Source: Hahella sp. HN01
Lineage (GTDB): Bacteria > Pseudomonadota > Gammaproteobacteria > Pseudomonadales > Oleiphilaceae
Assembly: GCF_018986435.1 (NCBI RefSeq)
Contig: NZ_JAHMIN010000017.1
Coordinates: 31,092-95,091, forward strand
Length of the DNA stretch: 64,000 nucleotides
Direction of reading: 5' to 3'
Both the position numbers and the translations under genes were made by a program. The notes beneath the pieces are model-generated. The model saw nothing but the letters and a program-made list of their open reading frames with translations. It did no database searches and was not told the DNA's origin. Below, in pieces: positions 16,961 through 26,613 of this stretch; within the stretch, counting starts at the first letter, position 1, and each line of letters opens with the position of its first letter.

Positions 16961-18100
16961 ATGTTTGATTATGAAACGCTGAAAATGATCTGGTGGGTGC
17001 TGGTCGGCGTGTTGCTGATTGGCTTCGCAGTCACCGATGGCTTTGATATGGGCGTGGGCGCGCTGTTACGCATCATCGGCAAAAACGACAACGAGCGGCG
17101 GGTGCTGCTGAATACCGTCGGCCCGCACTGGGATGGCAACCAAGTCTGGTTCATCACCGCCGGCGGCGCTATTTTCGCGGCCTGGCCGGTAGTTTACGCG
17201 GTCGCCTTTTCCGGTCTGTACTGGGCGTTGCTGCTGGTGTTGTTCGCCATGTTCTTCCGCCCGGTGGGCTTCGAGTACCGCTCCAAGATGGAAGATCCGC
17301 GCTGGCGCAACGCCTGGGACTGGGGACTGACCGCCGGCGGCGCCGTGCCTGCGCTGGTGTTCGGCGTCGCCTTTGGCAACCTGTTTCTGGGCACGCCATT
17401 CAAACTGGACGAGTTGATGCGCTCCGAATACACCGGCTCGTTCTGGGCGTTGCTGAATCCGTTCGCGCTTCTGTGCGGGGTCGTCAGTCTGAGTATGCTG
17501 GCCATGCACGGCGCCGCGTATCTGCAAATGCGCACTGACGGGGAGTTGCGTCAACGCGCCAGCGGTTACACGCGCCTGCTGGCTATCGTGGTGGCGGCTT
17601 GCTTCACTCTGGCGGGAATCTGGTTGTACTTCGGCATTGAAGGTTATGTCATCACCGCCAGCGCTGATGTCGGCGCCGCCATGACGCCTCTGCAGAAATC
17701 CGTCGAACTGAAAGAGGGCGCCTGGCTGGCCAATTACGGCAAATATCCAATCACACTGACCGCGCCGATTCTGGCATACGCAGGCTTGCTTCTGACGCTG
17801 ATTATGACCGCCGCCCAGCGCAGCGGACTGGCTTTTGTGGGCAGTTCCCTGGCGCTGACCGGCATTATCTGCACCGCCGGCTTCAGTCTGTTTCCCTTTG
17901 TGATGCCCTCCAACCTGATGCCGGGACACAGCCTCACGCTGTGGGACGTCACATCCAGTGAGAAAACCCTGAACATCATGTTCTGGGTGGCGATGATTTT
18001 CGTGCCGATTGTGCTGTCCTACACCCTCTGGGGCTACTACAAAATGTGGGGACGACTGACCACGGATTTTATCGAGAGCAACAAACACGGCGTTTATTGA
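16961..18100 (+). CDS. cydB: Cytochrome bd ubiquinol oxidase subunit II (CydB)
   Basis: This 379-residue membrane partner of CydA has hydrophobic segments throughout and starts with the family pattern WWVLVGVLLIGFAVTDGFDM. VGPHWDGNQVWFI and FRPVGFEYRSK are diagnostic. GGAG lies 9 nt before ATG. The 27-bp gap after cydA and the following cydX confirm the standard cydABX order. Confidence 0.97.
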   Translation: MFDYETLKMIWWVLVGVLLIGFAVTDGFDMGVGALLRIIGKNDNERRVLLNTVGPHWDGNQVWFITAGGAIFAAWPVVYAVAFSGLYWALLLVLFAMFFRPVGFEYRSKMEDPRWRNAWDWGLTAGGAVPALVFGVAFGNLFLGTPFKLDELMRSEYTGSFWALLNPFALLCGVVSLSMLAMHGAAYLQMRTDGELRQRASGYTRLLAIVVAACFTLAGIWLYFGIEGYVITASADVGAAMTPLQKSVELKEGAWLANYGKYPITLTAPILAYAGLLLTLIMTAAQRSGLAFVGSSLALTGIICTAGFSLFPFVMPSNLMPGHSLTLWDVTSSEKTLNIMFWVAMIFVPIVLSYTLWGYYKMWGRLTTDFIESNKHGVY

Positions 18101-18150
18101 ACCCGCAATGGCGAATTGAAACAGCTTTTACGATTAGAGGAGAACCGGAT

Positions 18151-18267
18151 ATGTGGTATTTCACCTGGATTCTGGGCGTACTATTAGCGTGTTCATTCGG
18201 GCTGATCAACGCCCTGTGGTTGGAAGTCACCGAGAACTTAGACCGCGAACCCGACATCAAGGATTAA
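18151..18267 (+). CDS. cydX: CydX small subunit
   Basis: This 38-residue single-helix protein starts MWYFTWILGVLLACSFGLIN and ends in acidic residues, the classical CydX/YbgT form needed for heme stability in bd oxidase. A GAGGAGA ribosome site lies 7 nt before ATG 18151. It sits between cydB and ybgE. Confidence 0.92.
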   Translation: MWYFTWILGVLLACSFGLINALWLEVTENLDREPDIKD

Positions 18268-18270
18268 CCC

Positions 18271-18567
18271 ATGAGCCATCCCGGCGACTACATGGCTTAC
18301 GGGCCGCTTTACGCCGGCTGGGCGCGGGGCCTGTCATTGCTGAGCGCCCTGGCGCTGGCCGCCATGGCGTTCGCCGCGCCGCAGCTCATCGCCGCCAGCT
18401 CCGCGGAACTCAAACACGGCCTGCTGACGCTCTGCCTGTGGGGCGTCAGCGCCGGCTTCGTCCACGGCGTCGGCTACGTACCGCGCCTGACGATCTGGCG
18501 CTGGACGCTAGGCCCCTACGTAGGCTGGCCAGTGATGGCGTTATGCGTGTACTTGTGGGTGATGTGA
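18271..18567 (+). CDS. ybgE: YbgE-family cyd operon protein
   Basis: This 98-residue membrane protein has three hydrophobic segments and the family hallmark GFVHGVGYVPR (compare VIHGVGFRPQ in E. coli YbgE). It starts 3 bp after the cydX stop, so coupling is likely. The role is unproven; it is thought to assist the bd oxidase. A CCTGCGCAGG palindrome after the stop (about 18607-18616) may help end the transcript. Confidence 0.85.
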   Translation: MSHPGDYMAYGPLYAGWARGLSLLSALALAAMAFAAPQLIAASSAELKHGLLTLCLWGVSAGFVHGVGYVPRLTIWRWTLGPYVGWPVMALCVYLWVM

Positions 18568-18637
18568 GCGTTTGGAAGCTCTTGAGAGATAGAAGCAGAA
18601 AAAGCCTGCGCAGGTGCGCTTTCCTCATGCGGTGGAC

Positions 18638-19177
18638 TTACAGAAAAGCGTCGCCCCTTGCGGAGTCCCAATAGGCAACTTCGGACGCCTCAAACTTTCC
18701 CCACAAGGACCTTTCTCCATGGGCTTTTTTGTATTCCAACTCGTTATCAAATAAAGGCGTCAGCTGAATAAATCGCACCCGCTTGGGAAGCCCCTCTTGT
18801 ATCGGCGGAATAATATCGTCGCCATTTGAGAACATAAATGTCTTCGCCGTGGTTCCCTTCCACAAACAATAGGTCAGAGTCGTCGTATCGCCGCTGTTTG
18901 GAATGTGCTTGGCGCCATTGCCATGCAGAGCAGTTTCCGCCAACGCTTCAGCGATACTATCCACCTCAGGAGTCAGCCCGATGAAAAACTCACAGCTTTC
19001 ATTCTGCGCGCCCAATACATTGCTTGCGCCTAGCGTCGCATAGATCGTAACGCCTTCATTCGTCTGTGATTCATCCCACTTCAACACAAAAATTTCTATT
19101 CCCTCGGGCGTCACATATTTCGCCTTCCTTGCTGGCGCCCCAAACCTGAAGTAATAGTAATCGGCAACCGTAGCCAT
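18638..19177 (-). CDS. SUFU-domain protein (possible immunity-type)
   Basis: This 179-residue cytoplasmic protein resembles the bacterial suppressor-of-fused domain. CEFFIGLTPEVDSIAEALAE, the ALHGNGAKHIPNSGDT segment and the following WKGTTAKTFMFSN fit the family. In bacteria, SUFU-like proteins are predicted immunity proteins for polymorphic toxins. No toxin gene is visible on either side, so the role here is open. It is convergent with ybgE and downstream of the chitinase operon. A GGCGGA site lies 6 nt before ATG 19177. Confidence 0.6.
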   Translation of the reverse strand: MATVADYYYFRFGAPARKAKYVTPEGIEIFVLKWDESQTNEGVTIYATLGASNVLGAQNESCEFFIGLTPEVDSIAEALAETALHGNGAKHIPNSGDTTTLTYCLWKGTTAKTFMFSNGDDIIPPIQEGLPKRVRFIQLTPLFDNELEYKKAHGERSLWGKFEASEVAYWDSARGDAFL

Positions 19178-19372
19178 ATTTCATCCGCCAATTAAAAGAT
19201 TCATTCACCTTCACCCGAACTCCTGCTGATTCGCGCACAAATAAAGTATCGGTCTTGTGGAAATCGGCGAGGTACGAAGGCGCTCCACTCTACCACGAAT
19301 GCCAGCATTTTCACCGTCAGCTACTTTAGAGCAACAGTAAAAAGCCCGCACAAGGCGAGCTATTCAGTTCTG

Positions 19373-19400
19373 AGTCCGCCCCCGGTTAAAGGGGCGGACT
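19373..19400 (-). terminator. Stem-loop after the GH18 chitinase gene
   Basis: AGTCCGCCCC and GGGGCGGACT form a perfect 10-bp stem with an 8-nt loop, 14 bases past the chitinase stop on the minus strand. There is no adjacent T-run. It is a likely end of the chitinase operon transcript. Confidence 0.6.
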
Positions 19401-19413
19401 GGGTGGATTTAGT

Positions 19414-22400
19414 TTAGAAGCGGCACACCAGGGTCCAGCTGCCGTCGCTGCCTGGGGTGGATTGGGTCCACCAGCCTGCGCGGTAGACGACCTTGTTGTG
19501 TGACATCAGGTCGCCTGTGCCCGCGTGGTTGGGATTGCCCTGCCAGTCGCTCTGGGTCCAGTTGGGATAGACGTTCACTTTGCTGGGATCGACGTTGGCG
19601 TCGGCGCAGGAGCCGCCGTCGTTACCGCCATCATCGCCGCCGTCGTCTCCGCCATCGCCATTATCGCCGCCGTCCAAAGAGCCTGCGGGCAGTTCCGGAT
19701 GCTCTTGTTTCAGGGCGAAGGTGGCGCCGCCGATTTTCACTCTCCAGCTGGAAGGCGTCGACATCGGCAGATGGTAGTTGAGCGTGATGTCCATGCTCTC
19801 ACCGTCCGCCAGGGCCTGATAGTTTTTCAGGGTGAACGCCACCTTGTGGTGATCGTTCTCCAGGCCGCCGATGTTGTTGCCTGAGCTGTTAGCGCCGCTG
19901 GCGATAACTTTCAGGCCTACGCCGCTCTGATCGCTGATGGTGTCGGGAATCGCCGTGGGCACATTGAACTCAAAGGTGGCTCCACCTGGGATGGTCTGCC
20001 CTGAGTTGTTGGTGATCTTCAGTTTGGGATTGATCGGATAGTTCTGATCGCCCAATTTGAAGCCGCTGATGCTGTACTTGATGTCCAGACTGGTCGCCGG
20101 CACATCGGAGCCGACCTGATCACCGTATGGCGTTGCGTTTTTGAACGCGTCATAGAACTGCGTAGTCAGGGTGTCGCCCATGAAATACTCGCCCTTGTCC
20201 GCATTCCAGTCGTAGTCGCCGGCCAGCTCCCAGAACATGACGCCGCCAATGCCGTTATCCGCGACATACTTGGCTTTTACGCCAATGGACTCTTCATCTT
20301 CGATGGACAGGAACACGCGTTTTTCCGCATTCCACAACCAGGGCGCCACCGCAGTCGAGTCATAGTGGCGACTGTAGGAGCCGGTCAGCACATCGGTAGG
20401 ATCGTTGGCCGGATCAAGACCGTAGTCCGCGATGTAGCTACCCGCTACGCCTTCCGCCAGGTTCTTGGCGTGCCACAACGGGTTGGAGCCGGCGCCCATC
20501 TCATTGCCCTGTTTATCCAGGTCATGCCAGATGTTGTCGATGCCGACGGCGCCGTTGCCGCAGTCATTCTTATCGCCGGAACCGGTGCCGGGAGGACAGT
20601 TGTTCTGATCCGGCGCGGAAGCCGTGCCCCACAGACCGTTGTCGCCGCCGTTCACGCCCTGCCAGCCGCGGGTGTAATAAGGCACGCCGATATTGATGCG
20701 GCCCGCCTGCATGGTTCCACGGAAATACTTGTAGGCCCAGTCGGTATTCAGATAACCAATGCGCTGGTACTGAGAGGTGTTGTAGTAGTTCCAGGCTTTC
20801 AACTCCACGTCTTCGCCGGTGTCATACAAGGCCGCGTTGGGACCAACGAACTGGTTCCAGGCGCCGTGCAAGTCGTAAGACATGATGTTGACGTAGTCCA
20901 GATACGGCGTGATCTGCATCACTTCCATGCCCCGCAGCAGATAGCCTGAAGATGGCGAAGCGATGGTCAGCATGTAGTGCTTGCCGTCTTCCGCCGACGC
21001 GGCGTCCAGCTTCTCACGCAGGGTTTTCATCAATTCCACGTAAGAGGCCATCAAACCGGCGCGACGGGCGTTGGCGATGGAGAAATCATCCGGGTTGCCG
21101 GCGTCATTCATGCTGGTGGGATATTCGTAGTCGATATCCACCCCGTCAAAGCCATAAGAACGCAGGAACGCCACCACCGAATCGGCGAAGGTGTTGATGC
21201 CCTGCTGGTTAATGCTGTTATCCGCGTTGGTGGTCATGGTGTAGAAGCCGCCGCTGTCAACGCGCTTGCCGTCATCGTCGAAATAGCCGCCGGTTTCCGC
21301 CCAACCGCCAACGGAGATCAGGGTCTTCACGTTGGGATACTGCTTCTTGAACTTGTTCAGCAGGTTGAAATGGCCCTTATAGGAATAGCTTGGGTCCATT
21401 TCCGCGCCTTCCACGCCATCCCAAGTGAGACCGGTGGCGGCGTTTTCCGGATTATTCACATTGCCCACGGAGATCTTGTTGTTTCCATCCACATGAGCGA
21501 ACGCGTAGTTAATATGGGTCAGCTTCTCCCAGGGAATATCGCTGGCCAGATAGGACGGCGCGCCATTCTTGCCGGTGCGCCAGGACGTGAAGTAACCGAT
21601 GATGCGACGGGGATGATCCGCGCCCATTTTTTCGCGGCCGTTTTCATCGTAGATGCTGCAGTAGGGCACATCGACGCCAGGAGTCTGATAGAGACCTTCC
21701 GGACGACAGTCTTCGCCGCCAGGATCGGTTCCGCCATTCACTTTGATGGCGACCGCTGGAGCCATGCCGCTCAGACCTTTATCGTCAATCGCCTTGGCGG
21801 CGATGCGATGACCGCCGGCCTTGGCTTTCCAGTCCAATTCATAGGGCGCAGCGTCGTCCTCGCCGATCAGGGCGTTGTCCACATAGAACTCCACCTTGCT
21901 GACGGAGCCGTCGGCATCCGCGGCGTCAACGCTGATATTGACGTTGTCGTCCACATTGAATTCTTCGCCCGCTTTGGGAGACGTCACGCTGGCCGTAGGG
22001 GCCTGATTATCCGGTGGCGTATCGTCATCGGAAACTTTAATGCTGGCCTTGACGGACGTGGCGTCCGCATCGTCGTCATCCACTGCGGTAGCGCTGACAG
22101 TGTGGTCGCCCAGCTCCGCCTTCCACTCTACGGAATAAGGCGCGCTGTCGTCTTCGCCGACCACTTTGTCATCCACCATAAAGGTTACTTTGGCGATAGA
22201 ACCGTCCTCATCGGACGCGTCAGCGGATAGCACGACATTGTCGCCGACGGCGTATTCAGAGCCGGATTTAGGCGCAGTCAACGTCACGCTGGGCGGTTTG
22301 TTATCGACAGGGCCGCCGTCGTCGCATTGCCCCAGGGGCTTCCATTCCTGCCAGTCGCCGGAATGAGTTTCAGGATCAGCGCCCTGCGACCAATAGGCCG

Positions 22401-22554
22401 CCTCATAGGCGCTGTTTTTGTGCTTCACTTTCGCGCCGCCGGTGTATACGGCGCCGCTGTCCCAGTCGGAAAGTCCCGCGCAATCATAGGCGAACGCCGA
22501 TTGGCTGAGGGCTCCCGCAGCAATCAAGGTGGCGGTCAGCAATTTCATTTTCAT
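19414..22554 (-). CDS. Secreted multidomain GH18 chitinase
   Basis: This 1046-residue protein has a signal peptide (about 1-22) and an N-terminal CBM5/12 chitin-binding module (about 23-76; aromatic WSQGADP and WQEWKPLG). Two Ig-like repeats follow (about 87-175 and 185-273; both with VxFxVDxxxxGEDDxAPY). The GH18 barrel starts near residue 310, with the DxxDxDxE motif FDGVDIDYEYP (acid E477). A ChiC-type domain (about 825-960), an Asp/Gly linker and a C-terminal CBM5/12 (about 990-1046; RAGWWTQ) complete it. It cleaves chitin outside the cell. It follows the GH19 gene by 29 bp, with AAAGGAC before ATG, forming a chitinase operon. Confidence 0.95.
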   Translation of the reverse strand: MKMKLLTATLIAAGALSQSAFAYDCAGLSDWDSGAVYTGGAKVKHKNSAYEAAYWSQGADPETHSGDWQEWKPLGQCDDGGPVDNKPPSVTLTAPKSGSEYAVGDNVVLSADASDEDGSIAKVTFMVDDKVVGEDDSAPYSVEWKAELGDHTVSATAVDDDDADATSVKASIKVSDDDTPPDNQAPTASVTSPKAGEEFNVDDNVNISVDAADADGSVSKVEFYVDNALIGEDDAAPYELDWKAKAGGHRIAAKAIDDKGLSGMAPAVAIKVNGGTDPGGEDCRPEGLYQTPGVDVPYCSIYDENGREKMGADHPRRIIGYFTSWRTGKNGAPSYLASDIPWEKLTHINYAFAHVDGNNKISVGNVNNPENAATGLTWDGVEGAEMDPSYSYKGHFNLLNKFKKQYPNVKTLISVGGWAETGGYFDDDGKRVDSGGFYTMTTNADNSINQQGINTFADSVVAFLRSYGFDGVDIDYEYPTSMNDAGNPDDFSIANARRAGLMASYVELMKTLREKLDAASAEDGKHYMLTIASPSSGYLLRGMEVMQITPYLDYVNIMSYDLHGAWNQFVGPNAALYDTGEDVELKAWNYYNTSQYQRIGYLNTDWAYKYFRGTMQAGRINIGVPYYTRGWQGVNGGDNGLWGTASAPDQNNCPPGTGSGDKNDCGNGAVGIDNIWHDLDKQGNEMGAGSNPLWHAKNLAEGVAGSYIADYGLDPANDPTDVLTGSYSRHYDSTAVAPWLWNAEKRVFLSIEDEESIGVKAKYVADNGIGGVMFWELAGDYDWNADKGEYFMGDTLTTQFYDAFKNATPYGDQVGSDVPATSLDIKYSISGFKLGDQNYPINPKLKITNNSGQTIPGGATFEFNVPTAIPDTISDQSGVGLKVIASGANSSGNNIGGLENDHHKVAFTLKNYQALADGESMDITLNYHLPMSTPSSWRVKIGGATFALKQEHPELPAGSLDGGDNGDGGDDGGDDGGNDGGSCADANVDPSKVNVYPNWTQSDWQGNPNHAGTGDLMSHNKVVYRAGWWTQSTPGSDGSWTLVCRF

Positions 22555-22583
22555 AATTTATAGTCCTTTTGCGGTCGCGGGCT

Positions 22584-24065
22584 TCATTGTCCCGCTGTTT
22601 GTTGTTTTTCATCAGTCACGACGGTGACGTTGAAAAAGTTCTCCACGCAGCTGCGATAGTCGCCTTGCGCCAGCGCGAAGTAGGGGGTCTGATAGCCGAC
22701 CAGCTTGCAGGCGAAAGATTTGCCTTCGGGCATGTCCGGGTAGTAACCCCAATCCTGATCCCAGTACACCTGCAATGCGCCGGAGCCTTGGGTGTCGAAG
22801 CTTTTCTGATCCTTGCATCCCAACTCTTCGTTGGCGCCAATGGCGACGTTGAGCGCCTGAGCGTGGTTGCGGTAATAGTCGATGCGATTGACTGACTGTG
22901 GCTTCTCATAACCGTGTCCGCATTCGATGCCGCCATTGATGATATTGGTGGTGGCGCCGAAACCGGGTTTGATGCCCAGTTGCGCATCGTGAGCGTTAGG
23001 CGTCCAGGTTCCATCCACCACGTGCAACATGCTGGGTTTCGGAGACGCCGGATACACGAAGAAAAACACGGCGGAAGCCAGGTTCAGCCAGGTGTCGGCG
23101 ACTTTTTCAGGATCGTTCAACAACACCCTCACATCGCCGTACATGGCCTGGGAAAAGGGACCGTAGTTGTAGTTGTAACTGAGCTGTTTGGCGCCGCGGC
23201 CGAAATATTTCAGATAGTCGCCGCTGGCGTCCTTCCCGCAAGGCCAGGTTTTGCCCTGCCAGGTGTCCGGACTGCATTCCGCGTTGTAGCCGCATCCTGA
23301 GTTATTCGCGTCGCACCCGGCTTCTCTGACGAACACCAGACCCTGACGCCACTGGGGAATGGAAGAGTTGCCATCATGGCCGCCAGTTTCCTGAGTGAAG
23401 TGAGCGAACATGGTCGCCAGGGATTTACGGCAGATGGCGTCGCTGTCGCGGCCGTCATCATAGGTGGAGCAGAATCCTTTGAACTTGCCGACGGCTCTCA
23501 GAAAGCGGGTGTAGGTGTAGGACTCATGACGCTGCGGGAAGGTCTGTTCGAACTGAGCGGAAGACATGATGTTCTCCACCCGTTTGACGTTCGCCGGGTT
23601 AGACGCGGCGCCGGGAGCGATGGCTTCGACTTGAGCGTTATCCAGGGTTTTGACGGAGTCTTTGACTTTGTTGAAGAGAGGCGTATCAGTGAGGCTGGCT
23701 TCCGCTGCGTCCAGCGCAGAGGCTTTCATGCTGTAGCCGCCGCCCGGTAGAGGTTGCGGCAGATCACTGGCGCTATCGTCGCCATCTCCCGGATTATCGC
23801 CGCCATCGCCGGGGCTGTCGCCACCGCTGCAGGAGGCGTCGCAAGGTCCTACTTGCTTCCAGGGGCCCCACTCTCCCGAGGCGGTGGGATCATCTCCCTG
23901 CGTCCAGTAGCGGGCCTGAAAAATCGTATTGGCGGTGTGCGCTTGATCGCCGCCCTGATAAACGGAGTTGCTTTTCCACTCCGGCACAGCAGCCATGACC
24001 ACTGCGCTGGATAGACAGAAAACAGAGGCTAATATCCCCATTCCGAATCTAAATTGAGTACGCAT
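22584..24065 (-). CDS. Secreted GH19 chitinase with CBM5/12
   Basis: This 493-residue protein has a signal peptide (about 1-26), one CBM5/12 (about 27-77; ARYWTQGDDP) and a Gly/Asp/Pro linker (about 80-108). The GH19 catalytic domain carries the acid residue in HFTQETGGHDG (E226), plus the YFGRGAKQLSYNYNYG substrate loop and IINGGIECG. GH19 enzymes invert and attack chitin differently from GH18, so the pair is complementary. It is the first gene of the chitinase operon; its upstream region contains phased TGGTAT elements. Confidence 0.95.
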   Translation of the reverse strand: MRTQFRFGMGILASVFCLSSAVVMAAVPEWKSNSVYQGGDQAHTANTIFQARYWTQGDDPTASGEWGPWKQVGPCDASCSGGDSPGDGGDNPGDGDDSASDLPQPLPGGGYSMKASALDAAEASLTDTPLFNKVKDSVKTLDNAQVEAIAPGAASNPANVKRVENIMSSAQFEQTFPQRHESYTYTRFLRAVGKFKGFCSTYDDGRDSDAICRKSLATMFAHFTQETGGHDGNSSIPQWRQGLVFVREAGCDANNSGCGYNAECSPDTWQGKTWPCGKDASGDYLKYFGRGAKQLSYNYNYGPFSQAMYGDVRVLLNDPEKVADTWLNLASAVFFFVYPASPKPSMLHVVDGTWTPNAHDAQLGIKPGFGATTNIINGGIECGHGYEKPQSVNRIDYYRNHAQALNVAIGANEELGCKDQKSFDTQGSGALQVYWDQDWGYYPDMPEGKSFACKLVGYQTPYFALAQGDYRSCVENFFNVTVVTDEKQQTAGQ

Positions 24066-24440
24066 AGTTATTTCCTTGAGGCAAAACGTCCCGGCGTTTA
24101 CGGGACTCCTTATTGGATTTTTGTAATAAGCGGCCCAGGCCGGTTTACTGGGCTGCGCCTTGCACGCCTCGTTAGGGCTATATTGGACCGCCTATACCGT
24201 ACCACTTATATCAATGGACCTACCTACCACATGAGATTACTTATTATTGGTATCTCAATGGTATATATTAGTACACGAATTGGTATCATCCAGAAAGGTA
24301 TTTTTTCTATGCAATTTGGCGGATGAAGTGAGTGGCCGCCAAGGCCGAAAGGCAATACGCAACAGTTTGTTTTATTTGATTTTAACTTAGGACAGGCGTT
24401 ATTTATTTGAGGCGGACAAGCAGGAAAAACAAAGCGACAG
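24066..24440. other. 375-bp chitinase upstream region
   Basis: Non-coding. It holds the presumed promoter of the chitinase operon (minus strand), an AT-rich core around 24230-24310 with TGGTAT repeats, and reverse-oriented ATACCG/GTACCA at 24194-24204. Nothing else is recognised. Confidence 0.5.
24248..24286. promoter_or_regulatory. Three helically phased TGGTAT half-sites
   Basis: TGGTAT occurs at 24248, 24259 and 24281, spacings of 11 and 22 bp, so all face the same side of the helix. A weaker AGGTAT lies at 24296, and opposite-orientation ATACCG/GTACCA at 24194-24204. They lie about 180-220 bp upstream of the GH19 start. GntR-type amino-sugar regulators use GGT/ACC half-sites, so a chitin-responsive regulator is a reasonable guess. 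Confidence 0.4.
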
Positions 24441-24471
24441 GCATAAGAGGCAGGGCCTCTTATGCTTTTTT
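24441..24471 (+). terminator. Intrinsic terminator between chemoreceptor and chitinase genes
   Basis: GCATAAGAGGC and GCCTCTTATGC form a perfect 11-bp stem with a 3-nt loop, followed on the plus strand by TTTTTT. On the minus strand the stem lies 12 bases after the chemoreceptor stop, with a looser T-rich stretch beyond. It probably serves the chemoreceptor gene, although the canonical T-run faces the other way. Confidence 0.65.
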
Positions 24472-24482
24472 ATTCTGAGTAA

Positions 24483-26453
24483 TTACACCTGAAATGCGGT
24501 GGAAAGGGTTTTGAGTTCGTCCGCCAGGCGACTTTGCTCGCCGGCGGCGGCGGAGATTTGGTCCCCGGCTTCCTCAGCAACCTGAGATTTTTCTCCAATT
24601 GACTGCATCTTGGAGGCGATATCGCCGCTGGCCTGCGCCTGCTGTTCCACCGCCGCCGCAATCTGCAACGCGCGCTGATTGATGTCGTGGATCGCCGCCA
24701 GCACGTCGTTCAGCACCTGACGCACCTCGCCCGCACTCACCACGCTCTTGTTGACGGAATCCTTGCTCGCCTCCACTTTCAACACCGCCCGGCCGCTTTC
24801 GTCCTGGAAAGCGCGGATCATATCTTCAATTTCTGTGGTTGAACTCTGAGTGCGTTGCGCCAACGAACGCACTTCATCCGCCACCACGGCGAACCCACGT
24901 CCTTGTTCACCCGCGCGAGCCGCCTCAATGGCGGCGTTGAGCGCCAACAGGTTGGTTTGTTCCGCGATGCTTTTGATGACGTCCACCACCTGGAAAATAC
25001 GCTCGCTGCTATCACGCAGACTGCGAATAGAAGTCGAGGCTTCGCCGACCTGCGCCGCGACGGTATCAATAGTCGCCGCCGCATCCGAGATCAGCTCATT
25101 GGCTTTGTTCACCAGCGAATCTGCGGAACCGGCGGCGCTGGAGGCGCTGGACGTGTTCTCCGCAACCTCTTTGATGGAAGCGCTCATTTCCTCGATGGCG
25201 GAGGCGACCATGAGCGTATCCTGCTTCTGCGTACCCAGGCTGTCCGCGGTCGTCGCCACCGTCACGGCGCTTTCTTCCGCCACGGACGCCAATTGCCCGC
25301 TGCAGGCGGAAATCCGATGCACCGCGTCGCGGAAATTATCCAGCATATCGTTCAGCAGGCTTGCGATTTCCCCCAGCTCATCTCCCGCCAGGACTTTCGC
25401 CCGGCTGCGCAGGTCTTTACGAATAGATACGGCGCGCATGGTCTCCATCAGGCTGCTCACCTGCTTGTGCACGCCATGGGTCAGAAATGTCGCCATACCC
25501 CCGACGATGACCAGAGAAATCAGAGTCAGCGCGCAATGCCACCATAGCAAACTCAGATCATCGCTCTTAACCTGCTCAGCTAGCGCCAACACATCACTCG
25601 TCAATTTATCTTCGATGTTTTTCAGCAGGTTAATGCGTCCAGTTGACTGCTTGAACCAATCCGCCGCATCCTGCTGCAACTCGCCGCTCAAGGCGAAGCT
25701 GCGGTATTTTTCCACCTTTTCCACCGCATCGCCCTGCAAGGTGCGCTTGCGATATTCAACCTGCTCAGGCTGGGCGAACTGGTCGAAGGTATCCAGGTAA
25801 ACATTCTGTTCGCTGACCAACCGGATAAATTTTTCATAATTTCCGGGCGCAAACTTCCCGGCGGCGAAAGTATTGCTGAGCACTGCCCGCTCGATTCCCG
25901 CCCGTTCCTTGCCCTGCAGAAAGTTGTAATAAGCCATCAGCGCCGAGCTGATCTGAGGGGTCACCGCGTCATCGGCGACGGTCGCTGCGGAGGAAAGCAG
26001 CAGTGCGTTAAGCTTGGTGTAATAGCCGATGGCTTCGGCGGCGGGAATATTCAGGCTGTCGACCCGTTGTCGGATCTGCGGCATTTGCGCTATCAGGTCA
26101 TCGACGGTTTTCATCAGCTCCAGCAGTTGTGGTCGGACGATCATATCGCGGTGTTTGCTCAGAAAGGCGGATAGTTCAGAGCGTCGTTGATCAGTCAGGG
26201 TGCGCTGTTCTTTGAGGGTCTCGCCGAAGGCCTTGCCTCCCGATCCCAGATACCCTGCGCTGGCGCCGCGTTCTTTTTGCAGTTCATGGGTCAGATAACT
26301 GCTTTTCCCCGCCAGCGCCACCATGTAGGTGAGGTCATCCGCTTGTTGGTACTCGCGCAGAGACTCGGAAATAATCACATAAGCCAGTATCAAGAGACAG
26401 GCGGCGGCAGGCGCCACCAGTAAAACAAGCTTCTGAAAGAAATTGAGCTTCAT
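24483..26453 (-). CDS. Methyl-accepting chemotaxis protein with NIT sensor
   Basis: This 656-residue chemoreceptor starts with a membrane helix (about 9-31), then an all-helical periplasmic nitrate/nitrite-sensing-type domain ([21 protein letters not shown] near residue 55). A second helix follows (about 300-322), then HAMP (about 325-380) and the methyl-accepting signalling domain, whose hairpin tip reads [20 protein letters not shown]. It would steer motility through CheA/CheW. The ligand is unknown; NIT domains are linked to nitrate but not exclusively. It is monocistronic, downstream of the Opp/AraC genes. Confidence 0.93.
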   Translation of the reverse strand: MKLNFFQKLVLLVAPAAACLLILAYVIISESLREYQQADDLTYMVALAGKSSYLTHELQKERGASAGYLGSGGKAFGETLKEQRTLTDQRRSELSAFLSKHRDMIVRPQLLELMKTVDDLIAQMPQIRQRVDSLNIPAAEAIGYYTKLNALLLSSAATVADDAVTPQISSALMAYYNFLQGKERAGIERAVLSNTFAAGKFAPGNYEKFIRLVSEQNVYLDTFDQFAQPEQVEYRKRTLQGDAVEKVEKYRSFALSGELQQDAADWFKQSTGRINLLKNIEDKLTSDVLALAEQVKSDDLSLLWWHCALTLISLVIVGGMATFLTHGVHKQVSSLMETMRAVSIRKDLRSRAKVLAGDELGEIASLLNDMLDNFRDAVHRISACSGQLASVAEESAVTVATTADSLGTQKQDTLMVASAIEEMSASIKEVAENTSSASSAAGSADSLVNKANELISDAAATIDTVAAQVGEASTSIRSLRDSSERIFQVVDVIKSIAEQTNLLALNAAIEAARAGEQGRGFAVVADEVRSLAQRTQSSTTEIEDMIRAFQDESGRAVLKVEASKDSVNKSVVSAGEVRQVLNDVLAAIHDINQRALQIAAAVEQQAQASGDIASKMQSIGEKSQVAEEAGDQISAAAGEQSRLADELKTLSTAFQV

Positions 26454-26613
26454 AAGCCACTCCGTCTGCTGGGGGGATATCCATCAAGAGCAATAGTCTG
26501 ACGCGCGGACGCTTAAAACATCCGCAACGTCTTTAACAATAGACTATCCGCTCAATTTGCCCCAAGGACGAAGCGCGCAGAATATTCTGCGCCGCGAGAT
26601 TACGCGGTCCGGA

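Noticed and set aside
17066..18088. A 340-codon minus-strand open frame opposite cydB
   Set aside because: cydB is unambiguous in family motifs and operon position. The antisense product is His/Gln/Gly-rich, as expected from a membrane-gene shadow.
20977..22230. A 417-codon plus-strand open frame opposite the GH18 chitinase
   Set aside because: Antisense shadow of a gene with intact catalytic motif and binding modules. The product is low-complexity and has no ribosome site.
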